Assembly (NCBI GenBank): GCA_030630395.1
Contig: DAOVNE010000087.1
Span: 1 to 6,315, forward strand
Origin: Candidatus Eiseniibacteriota bacterium
Lineage (GTDB): Bacteria; Joyebacterota; Joyebacteria; Joyebacterales; Joyebacteraceae
Direction of reading: 5' to 3'
Length of the DNA: 6,315 bases
Below are positions 1 through 6,315 of the stretch, piece after piece; positions within the stretch are counted from its first letter, which is position 1; each line of letters begins with the position of its first letter. A model generated the notes under the pieces. It was given only the letters and a program-made list of their open reading frames with translations. It did no database searches and had not been told where the DNA came from. The position numbers were made by a program, and so were the translations under genes.

Positions 1-169
1 CAGCCGTATGGGCCATGAGGCCGTGGTCGCTCTCGTGTCTGGAGAGACCGACTGCATGGTAGCCGCCATCTGCAATGAGATGAAGCTCACGCCCCTCTCA
101 GTGACCTGGGAGGAGAAGACGGACACGGACCTGGACCTCCTTGGCGTTGCCGAAATCACGGCTAGCTAG
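1..169 (+). CDS. pfkA: 6-phosphofructokinase, C-terminal fragment (5' end outside window)
   Basis: The frame from position 2 reads 55 codons to a TAG at 167-169; the rest of the gene lies upstream of the window. The fragment opens with SRMGHEAVVALVSGETDCMV, which matches the C-terminal region of bacterial ATP- or PPi-dependent 6-phosphofructokinases, where an SRMG or TRLG motif is followed by AV..LL.G..G.MVG and then by a segment such as LTPL and a final DL.LL..A run. Here that run is DLDLLGVAEI. The family phosphorylates fructose 6-phosphate to fructose 1,6-bisphosphate in cytoplasmic glycolysis. The catalytic GGDD or GGDT region is not in the window, so the phosphate donor cannot be judged. 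No terminator is visible after the stop, and a separate promoter follows 17 nt later. The assignment rests on a short terminal segment, so another member of the phosphofructokinase family is possible. Confidence 0.8.
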   Translation, partial: SRMGHEAVVALVSGETDCMVAAICNEMKLTPLSVTWEEKTDTDLDLLGVAEITAS

Positions 170-185
170 GGCGATTCACGAGAGG

Positions 186-214
186 TTGACCGGACGCCCG
201 TATTTGGCTATTAT
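186..214 (+). promoter_or_regulatory. sigma70-type promoter for the tRNA-Met gene (possibly the whole operon)
   Basis: A -35 box TTGACC (186-191) and a -10 box TATTAT (209-214) are separated by exactly 17 bp. Each matches the consensus at five of six positions. Transcription would start near 220-222, giving a leader of about 45 nt before the tRNA at 266. The leader contains a small hairpin, GGTGG (236-240) with CCACC (247-251). A second candidate, an extended -10 TGCTATGAA at 222-230, has only a poor -35 match. No comparably good promoter is seen between the tRNA and tilS, so this one may also drive the downstream genes by read-through. This is sequence matching only; the start site is inferred. 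Confidence 0.65.
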
Positions 215-265
215 TCTTATGTGCTATGAACCTGTGGTGGCAACGTCCACCCGGCGAAGGACTAA

Positions 266-342
266 GGCGGTGTAGCTCAGTCGGTTAGAGCAGCGGAATC
301 ATAATCCGCGTGTCCGGGGTTCGAATCCCTGCACCGCTACCA
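266..342 (+). tRNA. tRNA-Met (anticodon CAU), elongator type
   Basis: The 77-nt cloverleaf folds completely. The acceptor stem is GGCGGTG (266-272) with CACCGCT (332-338), closing with a G1-U72 wobble, then A73 and an encoded CCA (340-342). The D-stem is GCTC/GAGC, the anticodon stem is GCGGA/TCCGC around the loop ATCATAA with CAT at 34-36, the variable loop is five nt, and the T-arm carries TTCGAAT. A CAU anticodon can belong to initiator Met, elongator Met or Ile2 (lysidine-modified). The initiator is excluded because the anticodon stem lacks the three consecutive G-C pairs and position 1-72 is G-U rather than a C-A mismatch. The GGCGGTGTAGCTCAG start and CACCGCTACCA end resemble elongator tRNA-Met genes as I remember them from Bacillus and other bacteria. 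Ile2 is less likely but matters here because tilS follows. Confidence 0.93.
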
Positions 343-345
343 GAT

Positions 346-387
346 TCGGCCCTCCCGGCGTTGTGATGCGTGGAGGGCCGACTTCTT
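346..387 (+). terminator. 10-bp inverted repeat, possible intrinsic terminator or attenuator
   Basis: TCGGCCCTCC (346-355) is perfectly complementary to GGAGGGCCGA (372-381), giving a GC-rich 10-bp stem with a 16-nt loop. It starts four nt after the CCA end of the tRNA. The right arm is followed by CTTCTT (382-387), a weak pyrimidine tract rather than a proper T run. It may therefore terminate only part of the transcripts, or protect or mark the 3' end of the tRNA precursor for processing. It ends 30 nt before the tilS start codon. Confidence 0.55.
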
Positions 388-411
388 AGGAACGATAGAC
401 GGGAGGGCTTC

Positions 412-1830
412 ATGCCGGCTGTCACAGAACGGATACGCGACGCGATCCATCGTCACGGGATGATCTCCCCTCGCGACGGCGTTCTCGCGGCCGTCTCGGG
501 TGGACCGGACTCCGTCTTCATGCTCCATGTCCTGGCCGGCCTGCAGGACGAACTCGGTTTTGAACTCAAGGTCGCGCACCTGGACCACCAGTTCCGCGGC
601 GATGAATCCGCCGCCGATGCTGAGTTCGTCGAGGACCTGGCCGCAAGACTGGGTCTCCCCTGTTTCACCGACCGCGAGGACGTGCCCCGGTTCCTTCTCT
701 CGAACGCGATGTCGAAGCAGGAAGCGGCGCGCATGATACGCTACCGTTTCCTCGTGAAGACATCCAAGCTCGAGTACTGCCAGCGAATAGCCTTCGGACA
801 CAATGCCGACGATCAGTCCGAGACGGTTCTGATGCGCATTCTGAGGGGTGCGGGGCCACAGGGACTGGCAGGCATACCACCGAAGAGAGGCGGCGTGATC
901 ATCCGTCCGATCCTGGACATTTGGCGCTCGGAGATCATGACGTATCTCGACGAGCGAGACCTCGACTACCGCACCGACAGCAGCAATCTCGGGACCGATT
1001 ACACGCGCAATCGCGTCCGACATGAACTCCTTCCGGTTCTTGAGACCTACAACCCAAGCATCGGCCGCTCCCTTGTCAACCTGGGAGCCATGATGAGTGG
1101 CGTTAGGGACCACTACGACCGCCTGACTGATGATGCGCTCCTCAGGGTTGTCAAGAGCTCCACGATAGGCCAGATGGCCCTTGATTCAGGGACGTTCGCG
1201 GGCTACGATGTGAGTCTGAGACGGAGCGTCGTGAGGCGAGTGGTTGGAGATTTGCGACCCGACTTGACGGCTCTTGCCTTCAAGCACGTTGAGAACGTCC
1301 TCACACTTGCCGCCCGCGGAGAGGTTCGCGGGGCGGCGGAACTGCCTGGTGGCGTGCGGGTGCGCCTCGACCACGGTAACATCGTGTTCTCGCAGGGTGA
1401 CGGGCCGCCGAAGATCCCCACGACTGAGCTTCCCGTCCCCGGCTCGGCAGCATTCCCGGAAGCACGCCTGGAGATTCGCTCGCTTGTCATTCCTCGTGAG
1501 GACCTCGGCACGATCGAGTTCTCACGCGAGTCCGATACCGTGTACTTCGACCTTGATGAGCTCTCTCTGCCTCTGACGGTGCGACCTCGTCGCCATGGTG
1601 ATAGGTTCAAGCCGTTCGGGATGGAAGGAACCAAAACGCTCAAGGGGTTCTTCATCGACGAGAAGATCGCCTGGACCTTCCGCGAAGCTGTTCCTCTTAT
1701 CTGCAACGACGACGGGATTCTCTGGGTCGTCGGAATGAGGCGCGCCGATGCGGCGCCGGTTACCGAGAAGACGAAGCGGGTTCTCACGATAAGCGTCCAT
1801 TCTACGGAGGCGGAAACTGAAGATAGGTAA
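412..1830 (+). CDS. tilS: tRNA(Ile)-lysidine synthetase
   Basis: TilS uses ATP and lysine to convert C34 of tRNA-Ile2(CAU) to lysidine in the cytoplasm, changing its codon reading from AUG to AUA and its charging from Met to Ile. The 472-residue product has the N-type ATP pyrophosphatase P-loop SGGPDS (29-34), then VAHLDHQFRGDES (54-66), SKQEAARMIRYRF (101-113), GHNADDQSET (129-138), the GL.GIPP segment (151-157), and DSSNLGTDYTRNRVRHELLP (189-208). A middle helical region follows, and the TilS C-terminal domain occupies about 385-462, with RPRRHGDRFKPFG (391-403) and KGFFIDEKI (411-419). The length is close to that of the Bacillus enzyme. The ATG at 412 is chosen because GGAGG (402-406) lies five nt upstream; an in-frame GTG at 370 falls inside the inverted repeat and has no ribosome site. 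The stop is one nt before the hpt GTG start. Confidence 0.96.
   Translation: MPAVTERIRDAIHRHGMISPRDGVLAAVSGGPDSVFMLHVLAGLQDELGFELKVAHLDHQFRGDESAADAEFVEDLAARLGLPCFTDREDVPRFLLSNAMSKQEAARMIRYRFLVKTSKLEYCQRIAFGHNADDQSETVLMRILRGAGPQGLAGIPPKRGGVIIRPILDIWRSEIMTYLDERDLDYRTDSSNLGTDYTRNRVRHELLPVLETYNPSIGRSLVNLGAMMSGVRDHYDRLTDDALLRVVKSSTIGQMALDSGTFAGYDVSLRRSVVRRVVGDLRPDLTALAFKHVENVLTLAARGEVRGAAELPGGVRVRLDHGNIVFSQGDGPPKIPTTELPVPGSAAFPEARLEIRSLVIPREDLGTIEFSRESDTVYFDLDELSLPLTVRPRRHGDRFKPFGMEGTKTLKGFFIDEKIAWTFREAVPLICNDDGILWVVGMRRADAAPVTEKTKRVLTISVHSTEAETEDR
1806..1819 (+). promoter_or_regulatory. Shine-Dalgarno GGAGG followed by CTG, alternative start of hpt
   Basis: GGAGG at 1806-1810 lies inside the 3' end of tilS and is followed after six nt by CTG (1817-1819), in frame with hpt. 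Starting there would add five residues (M-K-I-G-K) before the GTG-encoded residue, which is then read as Val. The resulting start, [13 protein letters not shown], resembles typical Hpt N-termini better than the GTG form. The GTG at 1832 has only a weak AGG four to five nt upstream. The ribosome site is clear; use of CTG is an inference. Confidence 0.5.
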
Positions 1831-1831
1831 G

Positions 1832-2347
1832 GTGCTGCTCACGAAGGAACAGATAGCGGAGAGAGTCGAGGAATTGGGGATTCGCATCTCCAAGGACTAC
1901 CAGGATGATCCTCCGATCATGGTGAGCGTTCTCAAGGGCGGGTTCATCTTCCTTGCCGATCTCGTGAGAGCTATCAGTATCCCGATCGAGATCGACTTCA
2001 TGGAGGTCTCGAGCTACGGCGATGGAACCGTGTCGAGTGGTGTCGTGAGAATCCTGGAGGACCTCTCGCTCAACATCGAGGACAGGCACATCCTTATCGT
2101 CGAAGACATCATAGACACGGGGCACACGCTTCGCTACATCATCGAGAACCTCAAGACCCGGCACCCGAAGAGCGTCAAGATATGTACGCTCCTGGACCGC
2201 CGCGGGCGCAGAGAGGTGGAGATCCCGTTGGACTACGTCGGATTCGTGGTTCCCGACAAGTTCGTTATCGGGTACGGACTCGACCTGGCCCAGAAGTACA
2301 GGAACCTCTCTTACATAGGCATCATTGAGGAAGAAGAAATACCCTGA
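1832..2347 (+). CDS. hpt: hypoxanthine phosphoribosyltransferase
   Basis: The enzyme transfers the phosphoribosyl group of PRPP to hypoxanthine (and usually guanine) to form IMP or GMP in cytoplasmic purine salvage. From the GTG start the product is 171 residues. It shows SVLKGG (32-37), the flexible-loop SSYGDGT (60-66), the PRPP-binding motif [13 protein letters not shown] (87-99) with the acidic pair E91-D92 and D95, and the purine-binding [12 protein letters not shown] (140-151) followed by KYRNL.YIG. This complete set is diagnostic of the Hpt family rather than of other type I phosphoribosyltransferases. The coordinates use the GTG at 1832. A CTG at 1817 with a better ribosome site would give 176 residues, nearer the family norm, and would overlap the end of tilS by 14 nt. 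The next gene, ftsH, starts 13 nt after the stop. Confidence 0.96.
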   Translation: MLLTKEQIAERVEELGIRISKDYQDDPPIMVSVLKGGFIFLADLVRAISIPIEIDFMEVSSYGDGTVSSGVVRILEDLSLNIEDRHILIVEDIIDTGHTLRYIIENLKTRHPKSVKICTLLDRRGRREVEIPLDYVGFVVPDKFVIGYGLDLAQKYRNLSYIGIIEEEEIP

Positions 2348-2360
2348 GAGTAGGTGCGAT

Positions 2361-4370
2361 ATGCCATCTGATGACAAGAAACGCCCGGGCGACAGACCCG
2401 ATCAGAGCGGAGGTGACCGCCGCAGCCGGGGCGAGGACCTCCAGCGGAAGCTGAAGTCGGCGCCGAGACCGACACGCAGCCCATTCCTGATGTGGATACT
2501 CCTCATCTTTGTGGGCATTGTCGGCTGGCAGATGTACGTCCAGAACCGGCCGACCGATGTCGAGATCAAGTACACGAGGCTGATGGAAGAGGTACTGAAC
2601 GCCAATATCGCCTCCATTTCCGTCGATGGACGCCTCGTCGTCGGCGAGCTGTCCACTCCTGCTGTGCTGTATGAGAACGGCCAGGAGGTGCAGTTCACGT
2701 TCTTCCGCTCGTGGCTTCTGGTCGAGGATCCGGATTTCGTCCACATCGTCGAGGAGAAGAGCCCCGACGCTGTCCTGTCCGGAGAGGCCCCTGCCACGAA
2801 CTGGGGCGGCATCCTCTTCTCCGTCCTCCCCATCGCCGTCATCATCGCCTTCTGGATCTTCATCATGAGGTCGATGCGCGGCGGCTCGGGCCCCGGGAAG
2901 GCCTTCAGTTTCGGAAAGAGCAACGCTCGACTTCTCACGGAAGACAGACCGAACGTGACATTCGATGATGTCGCGGGGCTGCCGGAGGCCAAACAGGAAC
3001 TCCAGGAGATCGTTGAGTTCTTGAAGGAACCCCAGAAGTTCCAGCGCCTCGGTGGGAAGATCCCCAAGGGCGCGCTTCTTATTGGACCTCCCGGCACCGG
3101 CAAGACACTCCTGGCGAAGGCCGTTGCGGGAGAGGCCTCTGTTCCCTTCCTTTCCATCAGTGGATCGGACTTCGTTGAGATGTTCGTTGGTGTAGGAGCC
3201 TCGCGTGTGCGTGACCTCTTTGAGCAGGGCAAGGCAAACGCGCCCTGTATCATATTCATTGACGAGATGGATGCCGTCGGGCGCACAAGGGGCGCCGGAC
3301 TGGGCGGAGGCCACGATGAGCGCGAGCAGACCCTGAACCAGCTTCTGGTTGAGATGGATGGCTTCGAGTCCAACGAGGGCGTCATCCTCCTGGCTGCCAC
3401 CAACCGTCCGGATGTGCTCGACCCTGCGCTTCTGAGACCGGGACGTTTTGACCGTCAGATAGTCATAGATCGTCCGGACTTCCGGGGCAGAGAGGGAATC
3501 CTGAAGGTCAGCGCGAAGGACGTAACGGTCGGCGAAGACGTGGACTACGGGATTATCGCCCGGGGTACACCTGGGCTCTCCGGCGCCGATCTTGCGAACC
3601 TCGTGAATGAGGCCGCACTTCTCGCGGCGCGTGCGGACCAGGACGCAGTGATGATGAGCAATTTCGAGGACGCGAAGGACAAGGTGATGCTCGGCACGGA
3701 GCGGAGGAGTGTCATCCTGACCAAGGAGGAGATAAGGAACACCGCCTACCATGAGGCGGGTCACGCCCTCGTGAGCTGGCTGATCCCGGGATCCGACCCC
3801 ATTCACAAGGTCACTATCATCCCGCGTGGGCACACACTCGGTGTGACGCATTTCCTGCCGGTTGACGAACGCCACAGCTGGCCCAGAAACTACTGCCTCG
3901 ACACCCTCGCCAACGCTCTCGGTGGACGCGCTGCCGAGGAGATCGCCTTCGACGAGGTCACGACGGGAGCTGCACAGGATCTTCATGTCGCAACGGACCT
4001 GGCCCGCCAGATGGTGTGCGAATGGGGCATGAGCGACGCGCTCGGCCCGGTCACATTCGGTCGGGAGGAACGCCAGATATTCCTGGGTCGTGAGATCGCA
4101 CGGTCGAAGGAGATCAGTGAGGCCACCGCCGTCATCATCGATGAAGAGATCAAGCGTCTGGTGAGTGAGGCTCTCGTGAGGGCACGCAAGCTCCTTAGGG
4201 AGAACAGAGACAGACTCGATCTCCTCGCGAGCGCCCTGTTGGAGCGTGAGACACTCACGGGTGCAGACGTCGATGCACTCTTCGGCAAAGTGACAAGTGC
4301 GGACGACTCCAGTCAGAGCGAGGCTGACGGAGACACGGACGACTCCAATCAGAGCGAAGCTCAAGGGTAG
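2361..4370 (+). CDS. ftsH: ATP-dependent zinc metalloprotease FtsH
   Basis: FtsH is a hexameric inner-membrane AAA+ protease that extracts and degrades misfolded membrane proteins and short-lived regulators. The 669-residue product has a hydrophilic N-terminus (1-41), a first membrane helix (about 42-58), a periplasmic domain, a second helix (about 150-169), then the AAA+ module. That module holds Walker A GPPGTGKT (242-249), the pore loop MFVGVG (274-279), Walker B IIFIDEMD (297-304), and the second region of homology [19 protein letters not shown] (346-364) with probable arginine fingers R359 and R362. The M41 protease domain has HEAGH (464-468) and the probable third zinc ligand D540 in TTGAAQDL. 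All catalytic residues are present. The ATG at 2361 is preceded by TAGGTG (2351-2356); an in-frame TTG at 2325 inside hpt is rejected. The acidic C-terminal tail contains a 12-residue duplication. folP starts two nt after the stop. Confidence 0.97.
   Translation: MPSDDKKRPGDRPDQSGGDRRSRGEDLQRKLKSAPRPTRSPFLMWILLIFVGIVGWQMYVQNRPTDVEIKYTRLMEEVLNANIASISVDGRLVVGELSTPAVLYENGQEVQFTFFRSWLLVEDPDFVHIVEEKSPDAVLSGEAPATNWGGILFSVLPIAVIIAFWIFIMRSMRGGSGPGKAFSFGKSNARLLTEDRPNVTFDDVAGLPEAKQELQEIVEFLKEPQKFQRLGGKIPKGALLIGPPGTGKTLLAKAVAGEASVPFLSISGSDFVEMFVGVGASRVRDLFEQGKANAPCIIFIDEMDAVGRTRGAGLGGGHDEREQTLNQLLVEMDGFESNEGVILLAATNRPDVLDPALLRPGRFDRQIVIDRPDFRGREGILKVSAKDVTVGEDVDYGIIARGTPGLSGADLANLVNEAALLAARADQDAVMMSNFEDAKDKVMLGTERRSVILTKEEIRNTAYHEAGHALVSWLIPGSDPIHKVTIIPRGHTLGVTHFLPVDERHSWPRNYCLDTLANALGGRAAEEIAFDEVTTGAAQDLHVATDLARQMVCEWGMSDALGPVTFGREERQIFLGREIARSKEISEATAVIIDEEIKRLVSEALVRARKLLRENRDRLDLLASALLERETLTGADVDALFGKVTSADDSSQSEADGDTDDSNQSEAQG
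4301..4361 (+). repeat. imperfect 36-bp-period tandem duplication in the ftsH tail
   Basis: The 25 bases at 4301-4325 recur at 4337-4361 with two G-to-A differences, giving a period of 36 bp (12 codons). In protein the copies read DDSSQSEA and DDSNQSEA, separated by DGDT. The repeat lies in the disordered-looking acidic tail of FtsH, after the protease domain, so copy number can probably vary without harming the enzyme. Confidence 0.8.
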
Positions 4371-4372
4371 CC

Positions 4373-5599
4373 ATGGCCGACACCCTCTCCCCACGCGTAA
4401 TCCTCATTCGTTCGCGCGAGGACGCAACCCGCGAGATGCGGGCCATTGGCGTCTGCGACGGTGGGATAGACGCAATGAGGGACAAGGCTGAGACTCTTGT
4501 CATCAAGGTCACGGGCGTTACGGTCCCCGTCGCGCATATCCTCAAGCAACAGATGCTCTCCCTGGGTGGTGAGGCTGCGGTGCATCAGCATGTGCTGACG
4601 CATGCAGTCGAATCCAGTGATGTGCTCATCATGGGAACCCCTCTTCAGATGAACCGGCTGGTTGAGCGCCTCTCTTTTCAGCCGTTTGATCTCCCGGCCC
4701 TCGGCGAGCGAATCGCTGAGATCACGAGGGCCATGCGCGCGCCCGGAATACCAACGCTGCGCGCCAGGGATTTCGCACTGGACATCGGCAAGCGCGTGCA
4801 CGTAGTGGGTATTGTGAACGTAACTCCGGATTCTTTCTCGGATGGCGGCCTCTACCTGAACCCGACTGAGGCAGCGGCTCATGCTCTGACCCTCATCGAG
4901 GATGGAGCGGACGTGATCGACATCGGCGGGCAGTCATCGAGGCCCGGCTCCGAGCCTGTCTCCGAGGATGAGGAACTTAAACGTGTGGTGCCGGTGATTG
5001 AGGCCCTCAGTGAGGAATGGCCGGGTCCGATCTCGGTGGATACGTACCGCTCACGTGTGGCCGCCGAGGCGCTCGAGGCGGGCGCCGCAATCGTGAACGA
5101 CATCTCTGCGTTCTCCTTCGATCCCGAGATCGCGGGAGTCACTGCGGGATTTGGGGCCGCCTGTATTCTCATGCATATGCAGGGCTCGCCTCTCAACATG
5201 CAGGAGGCGCCTCGATACGACGATCTCATGGGCGAGATCGCCGGCGTACTGAGTGATGCAATCAAGCGAGCTCGTGCGGCCGGGATCGGTGATGACCAGA
5301 TTGTCGTTGACCCCGGGATTGGATTCGGGAAGACTACGGAGCACAACCTCACCATCTTGAGGCGGCTTCCCGAACTCAAGGTGCTTGGAGCACCGATTCT
5401 TGTCGGGCCATCGAGGAAGAGCTTCATCGGCAAGGTTCTGGATCTGGCGGTCGATGAGAGGCTTGAGGGGACGCTTGCTGCGACGGCGTACGCTGTCGCG
5501 CAGGGTGCAAGGTTGGTCAGGGTGCACGATGTCAAACCCGTGGTGCGAGCCGTGAGAATGGTCGAGGCCTGCATCGCATCTCCCATTGAACGGAGCTGA
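4373..5599 (+). CDS. folP: dihydropteroate synthase with N-terminal extension
   Basis: The enzyme condenses 6-hydroxymethyl-dihydropterin pyrophosphate with p-aminobenzoate to give dihydropteroate in folate synthesis; it is the sulfonamide target. The TIM-barrel catalytic part (about 135-400) carries GIVNVTPDSFSDGG (146-159), DIGGQSSRPGSEP (183-195), SVDTYR (221-226), VNDIS (241-245), HMQGSP (268-273), DPGIGFGKTTEHN (313-325), GPSRKSFIG (345-353) and RVHDV (383-387). These cover the pterin-phosphate and pABA sites. At 408 residues it is about 130 longer than the usual enzyme of roughly 270-280. The extra N-terminal part has KQQMLSLGGEAAV (58-70), VLIMGT (84-89) and a QPFDL segment (103-107). 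I recall similar long forms in Clostridia and some other phyla; the role of the extension is unknown to me. The ATG at 4373 has AAGGG (4363-4367) five nt upstream, inside the end of ftsH, suggesting translational coupling. Confidence 0.95.
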   Translation: MADTLSPRVILIRSREDATREMRAIGVCDGGIDAMRDKAETLVIKVTGVTVPVAHILKQQMLSLGGEAAVHQHVLTHAVESSDVLIMGTPLQMNRLVERLSFQPFDLPALGERIAEITRAMRAPGIPTLRARDFALDIGKRVHVVGIVNVTPDSFSDGGLYLNPTEAAAHALTLIEDGADVIDIGGQSSRPGSEPVSEDEELKRVVPVIEALSEEWPGPISVDTYRSRVAAEALEAGAAIVNDISAFSFDPEIAGVTAGFGAACILMHMQGSPLNMQEAPRYDDLMGEIAGVLSDAIKRARAAGIGDDQIVVDPGIGFGKTTEHNLTILRRLPELKVLGAPILVGPSRKSFIGKVLDLAVDERLEGTLAATAYAVAQGARLVRVHDVKPVVRAVRMVEACIASPIERS

Positions 5600-5604
5600 C
5601 CTGA

Positions 5605-6315
5605 GTGACCGGCTCAAGAATCATAATCGACGTCATCGACATCGCGGTCGTCGCGTTCGTCATCTATCAGCTTCTCATGCTGCTGCGCGGCAGACGCGCC
5701 ATGCAGATGTTCGTGGGTCTGTTCGTCATCGTCGTCGTCGGCTTCATAGCCCGCTGGATTGAGTTTGACGCTCTGAACTGGCTCATGTCCGGGCTCAAGG
5801 GACTCTGGGCCATCATCTTCGTCATTCTGTTCCAGGAGGAACTCAGGAGGATGCTTGCCCAGATGGGGCACAGTCGATTCCTGAGGCCGTTCGTGAAGCT
5901 CAAGGTCCACGAATCAATAGACGCCATCGTCTCCGCTGTAAAGGCGATGGCTGCAAAGAAGACCGGCGCGCTCATAGTCATCGAGCGCGAGGCCCGGCTC
6001 ATGAACTACTACCAGACAGGTGTGATGCTCAATGCGCCCGTCGTCTCAAGTCTGCTCGTATCAATCTTCACACCACTGACACCGCTTCATGACGGCGCCG
6101 TCATCGTGAGCGGCGACCAGATCGTCGCGGCCAGATGCACGCTGCCTCTCTCTCAGAATCCCTACTACGTGCACACGCTTGGCACGAGACACCGTGCGGG
6201 CGTTGGCCTGACTGAGGAGACCGATGCGCTGGTCGTAGTCGTGTCTGAGGAGACGGGTGAGATATCGTTCGCTCTCGGGGGGCAGATATCGAGAGACATA
6301 TCCCTGAGCACTCTC
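5605..6315 (+). CDS. cdaA: diadenylate cyclase CdaA (3' end outside window)
   Basis: CdaA is a membrane-anchored enzyme that makes cyclic di-AMP from two ATP; the messenger controls potassium and osmolyte transport and affects cell-wall homeostasis. The open frame runs 237 codons to the window edge. The GTG start has GGAG (5592-5595) nine nt upstream and lies five nt after the folP stop. Three hydrophobic helices (about 7-27, 35-51 and 62-77) are followed by FQEELRRML (76-84), then the DAC domain with TGALIVIER (120-128), the TPLHDGAVIV segment (159-168) holding the DGA motif at 163-165, and GTRHRAG (193-199) with the RHR motif. Both signature motifs are intact, so activity is expected. About 20-40 residues are probably missing. 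In other bacteria the next genes are often ybbR (the CdaA regulator CdaR) and glmM; neither is visible here. Confidence 0.95.
   Translation, partial: MTGSRIIIDVIDIAVVAFVIYQLLMLLRGRRAMQMFVGLFVIVVVGFIARWIEFDALNWLMSGLKGLWAIIFVILFQEELRRMLAQMGHSRFLRPFVKLKVHESIDAIVSAVKAMAAKKTGALIVIEREARLMNYYQTGVMLNAPVVSSLLVSIFTPLTPLHDGAVIVSGDQIVAARCTLPLSQNPYYVHTLGTRHRAGVGLTEETDALVVVVSEETGEISFALGGQISRDISLSTL

Noticed and set aside
266..342. Initiator tRNA-fMet
   Set aside because: The anticodon stem is GCGGA/UCCGC without three consecutive G-C pairs, and position 1-72 is a G-U pair rather than the C-A mismatch of initiators.
330..381. Phage or island attachment site at the tRNA 3' end
   Set aside because: There is no integrase, no direct repeat of the tRNA 3' end in the window, and the downstream genes are conserved housekeeping genes; the inverted repeat is better explained as an RNA hairpin.
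370..411. GTG at 370 as the tilS start
   Set aside because: It lies within the inverted repeat, lacks a ribosome site, and adds 14 residues not expected in TilS; the ATG at 412 has a good GGAGG.
337..1113. A 258-codon minus-strand open frame opposite the tRNA 3' end and tilS
   Set aside because: It overlaps the tRNA and the conserved TilS catalytic region, has no recognisable motif, and is expected by chance opposite a GC-rich gene.
2325..2360. TTG at 2325 as the ftsH start
   Set aside because: It is inside the hpt coding end with no better ribosome site; the ATG at 2361 has TAGGTG at suitable spacing.
2322..4394. A 690-codon open frame on the minus strand spanning the whole of ftsH
   Set aside because: It is an antisense shadow: its codon boundaries follow the GC-rich codon pattern of ftsH, its product has no recognisable domain, and ftsH itself shows every family motif.
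5592..5615. Short repeats at the folP-cdaA junction (TGACC twice; GAGC with GCTC)
   Set aside because: The elements are four or five bases long and overlap the stop, ribosome site and start codon; they are within chance expectation.

Overview
The window is a compact, GC-rich (roughly 60% by eye) stretch of bacterial chromosome carrying housekeeping genes, all on the plus strand. In order: the 3' end of a probable 6-phosphofructokinase gene, a tRNA-Met(CAU) gene with its own sigma70-like promoter, a 10-bp inverted repeat resembling a terminator, and then five tightly packed genes: tilS (tRNA-Ile lysidine synthetase), hpt (hypoxanthine phosphoribosyltransferase), ftsH (membrane AAA+ zinc protease), folP (dihydropteroate synthase with an N-terminal extension) and cdaA (diadenylate cyclase, cut by the window edge).

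Layout. Positions 1-169 end the upstream gene. Positions 170-411 hold a promoter (186-214), the tRNA (266-342) and the inverted repeat (346-381); I see no other gene there. From 412 to the window end the genes are separated by 1, 13, 2 and 5 nt (hpt may even overlap tilS), and no clear internal promoter or terminator is visible. They therefore look like one operon of at least five genes, probably continuing beyond the window.

How the genes relate. The tilS-hpt-ftsH order is widely conserved in bacteria, and ftsH-folP-cdaA (often followed by ybbR and glmM) is a known arrangement in several Gram-negative and Gram-positive lineages. The products serve decoding of AUA codons (TilS), purine salvage (Hpt), membrane protein quality control (FtsH), folate synthesis (FolP) and cyclic di-AMP synthesis (CdaA). 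They share an operon rather than a single pathway.

Organism. The mixed gene order, GC-rich codon use, a hydrophilic FtsH N-terminus and a long FolP suggest a deltaproteobacterium-like or FCB-type candidate phylum, but I cannot assign it from this window. There is no sign of a mobile element, CRISPR array, defence system or an undescribed multigene system. The points worth a second look are fine-scale: a probable CTG start for hpt, a 36-bp tandem duplication in the ftsH tail, the uncharacterised FolP extension, and the hairpin between the tRNA and tilS.
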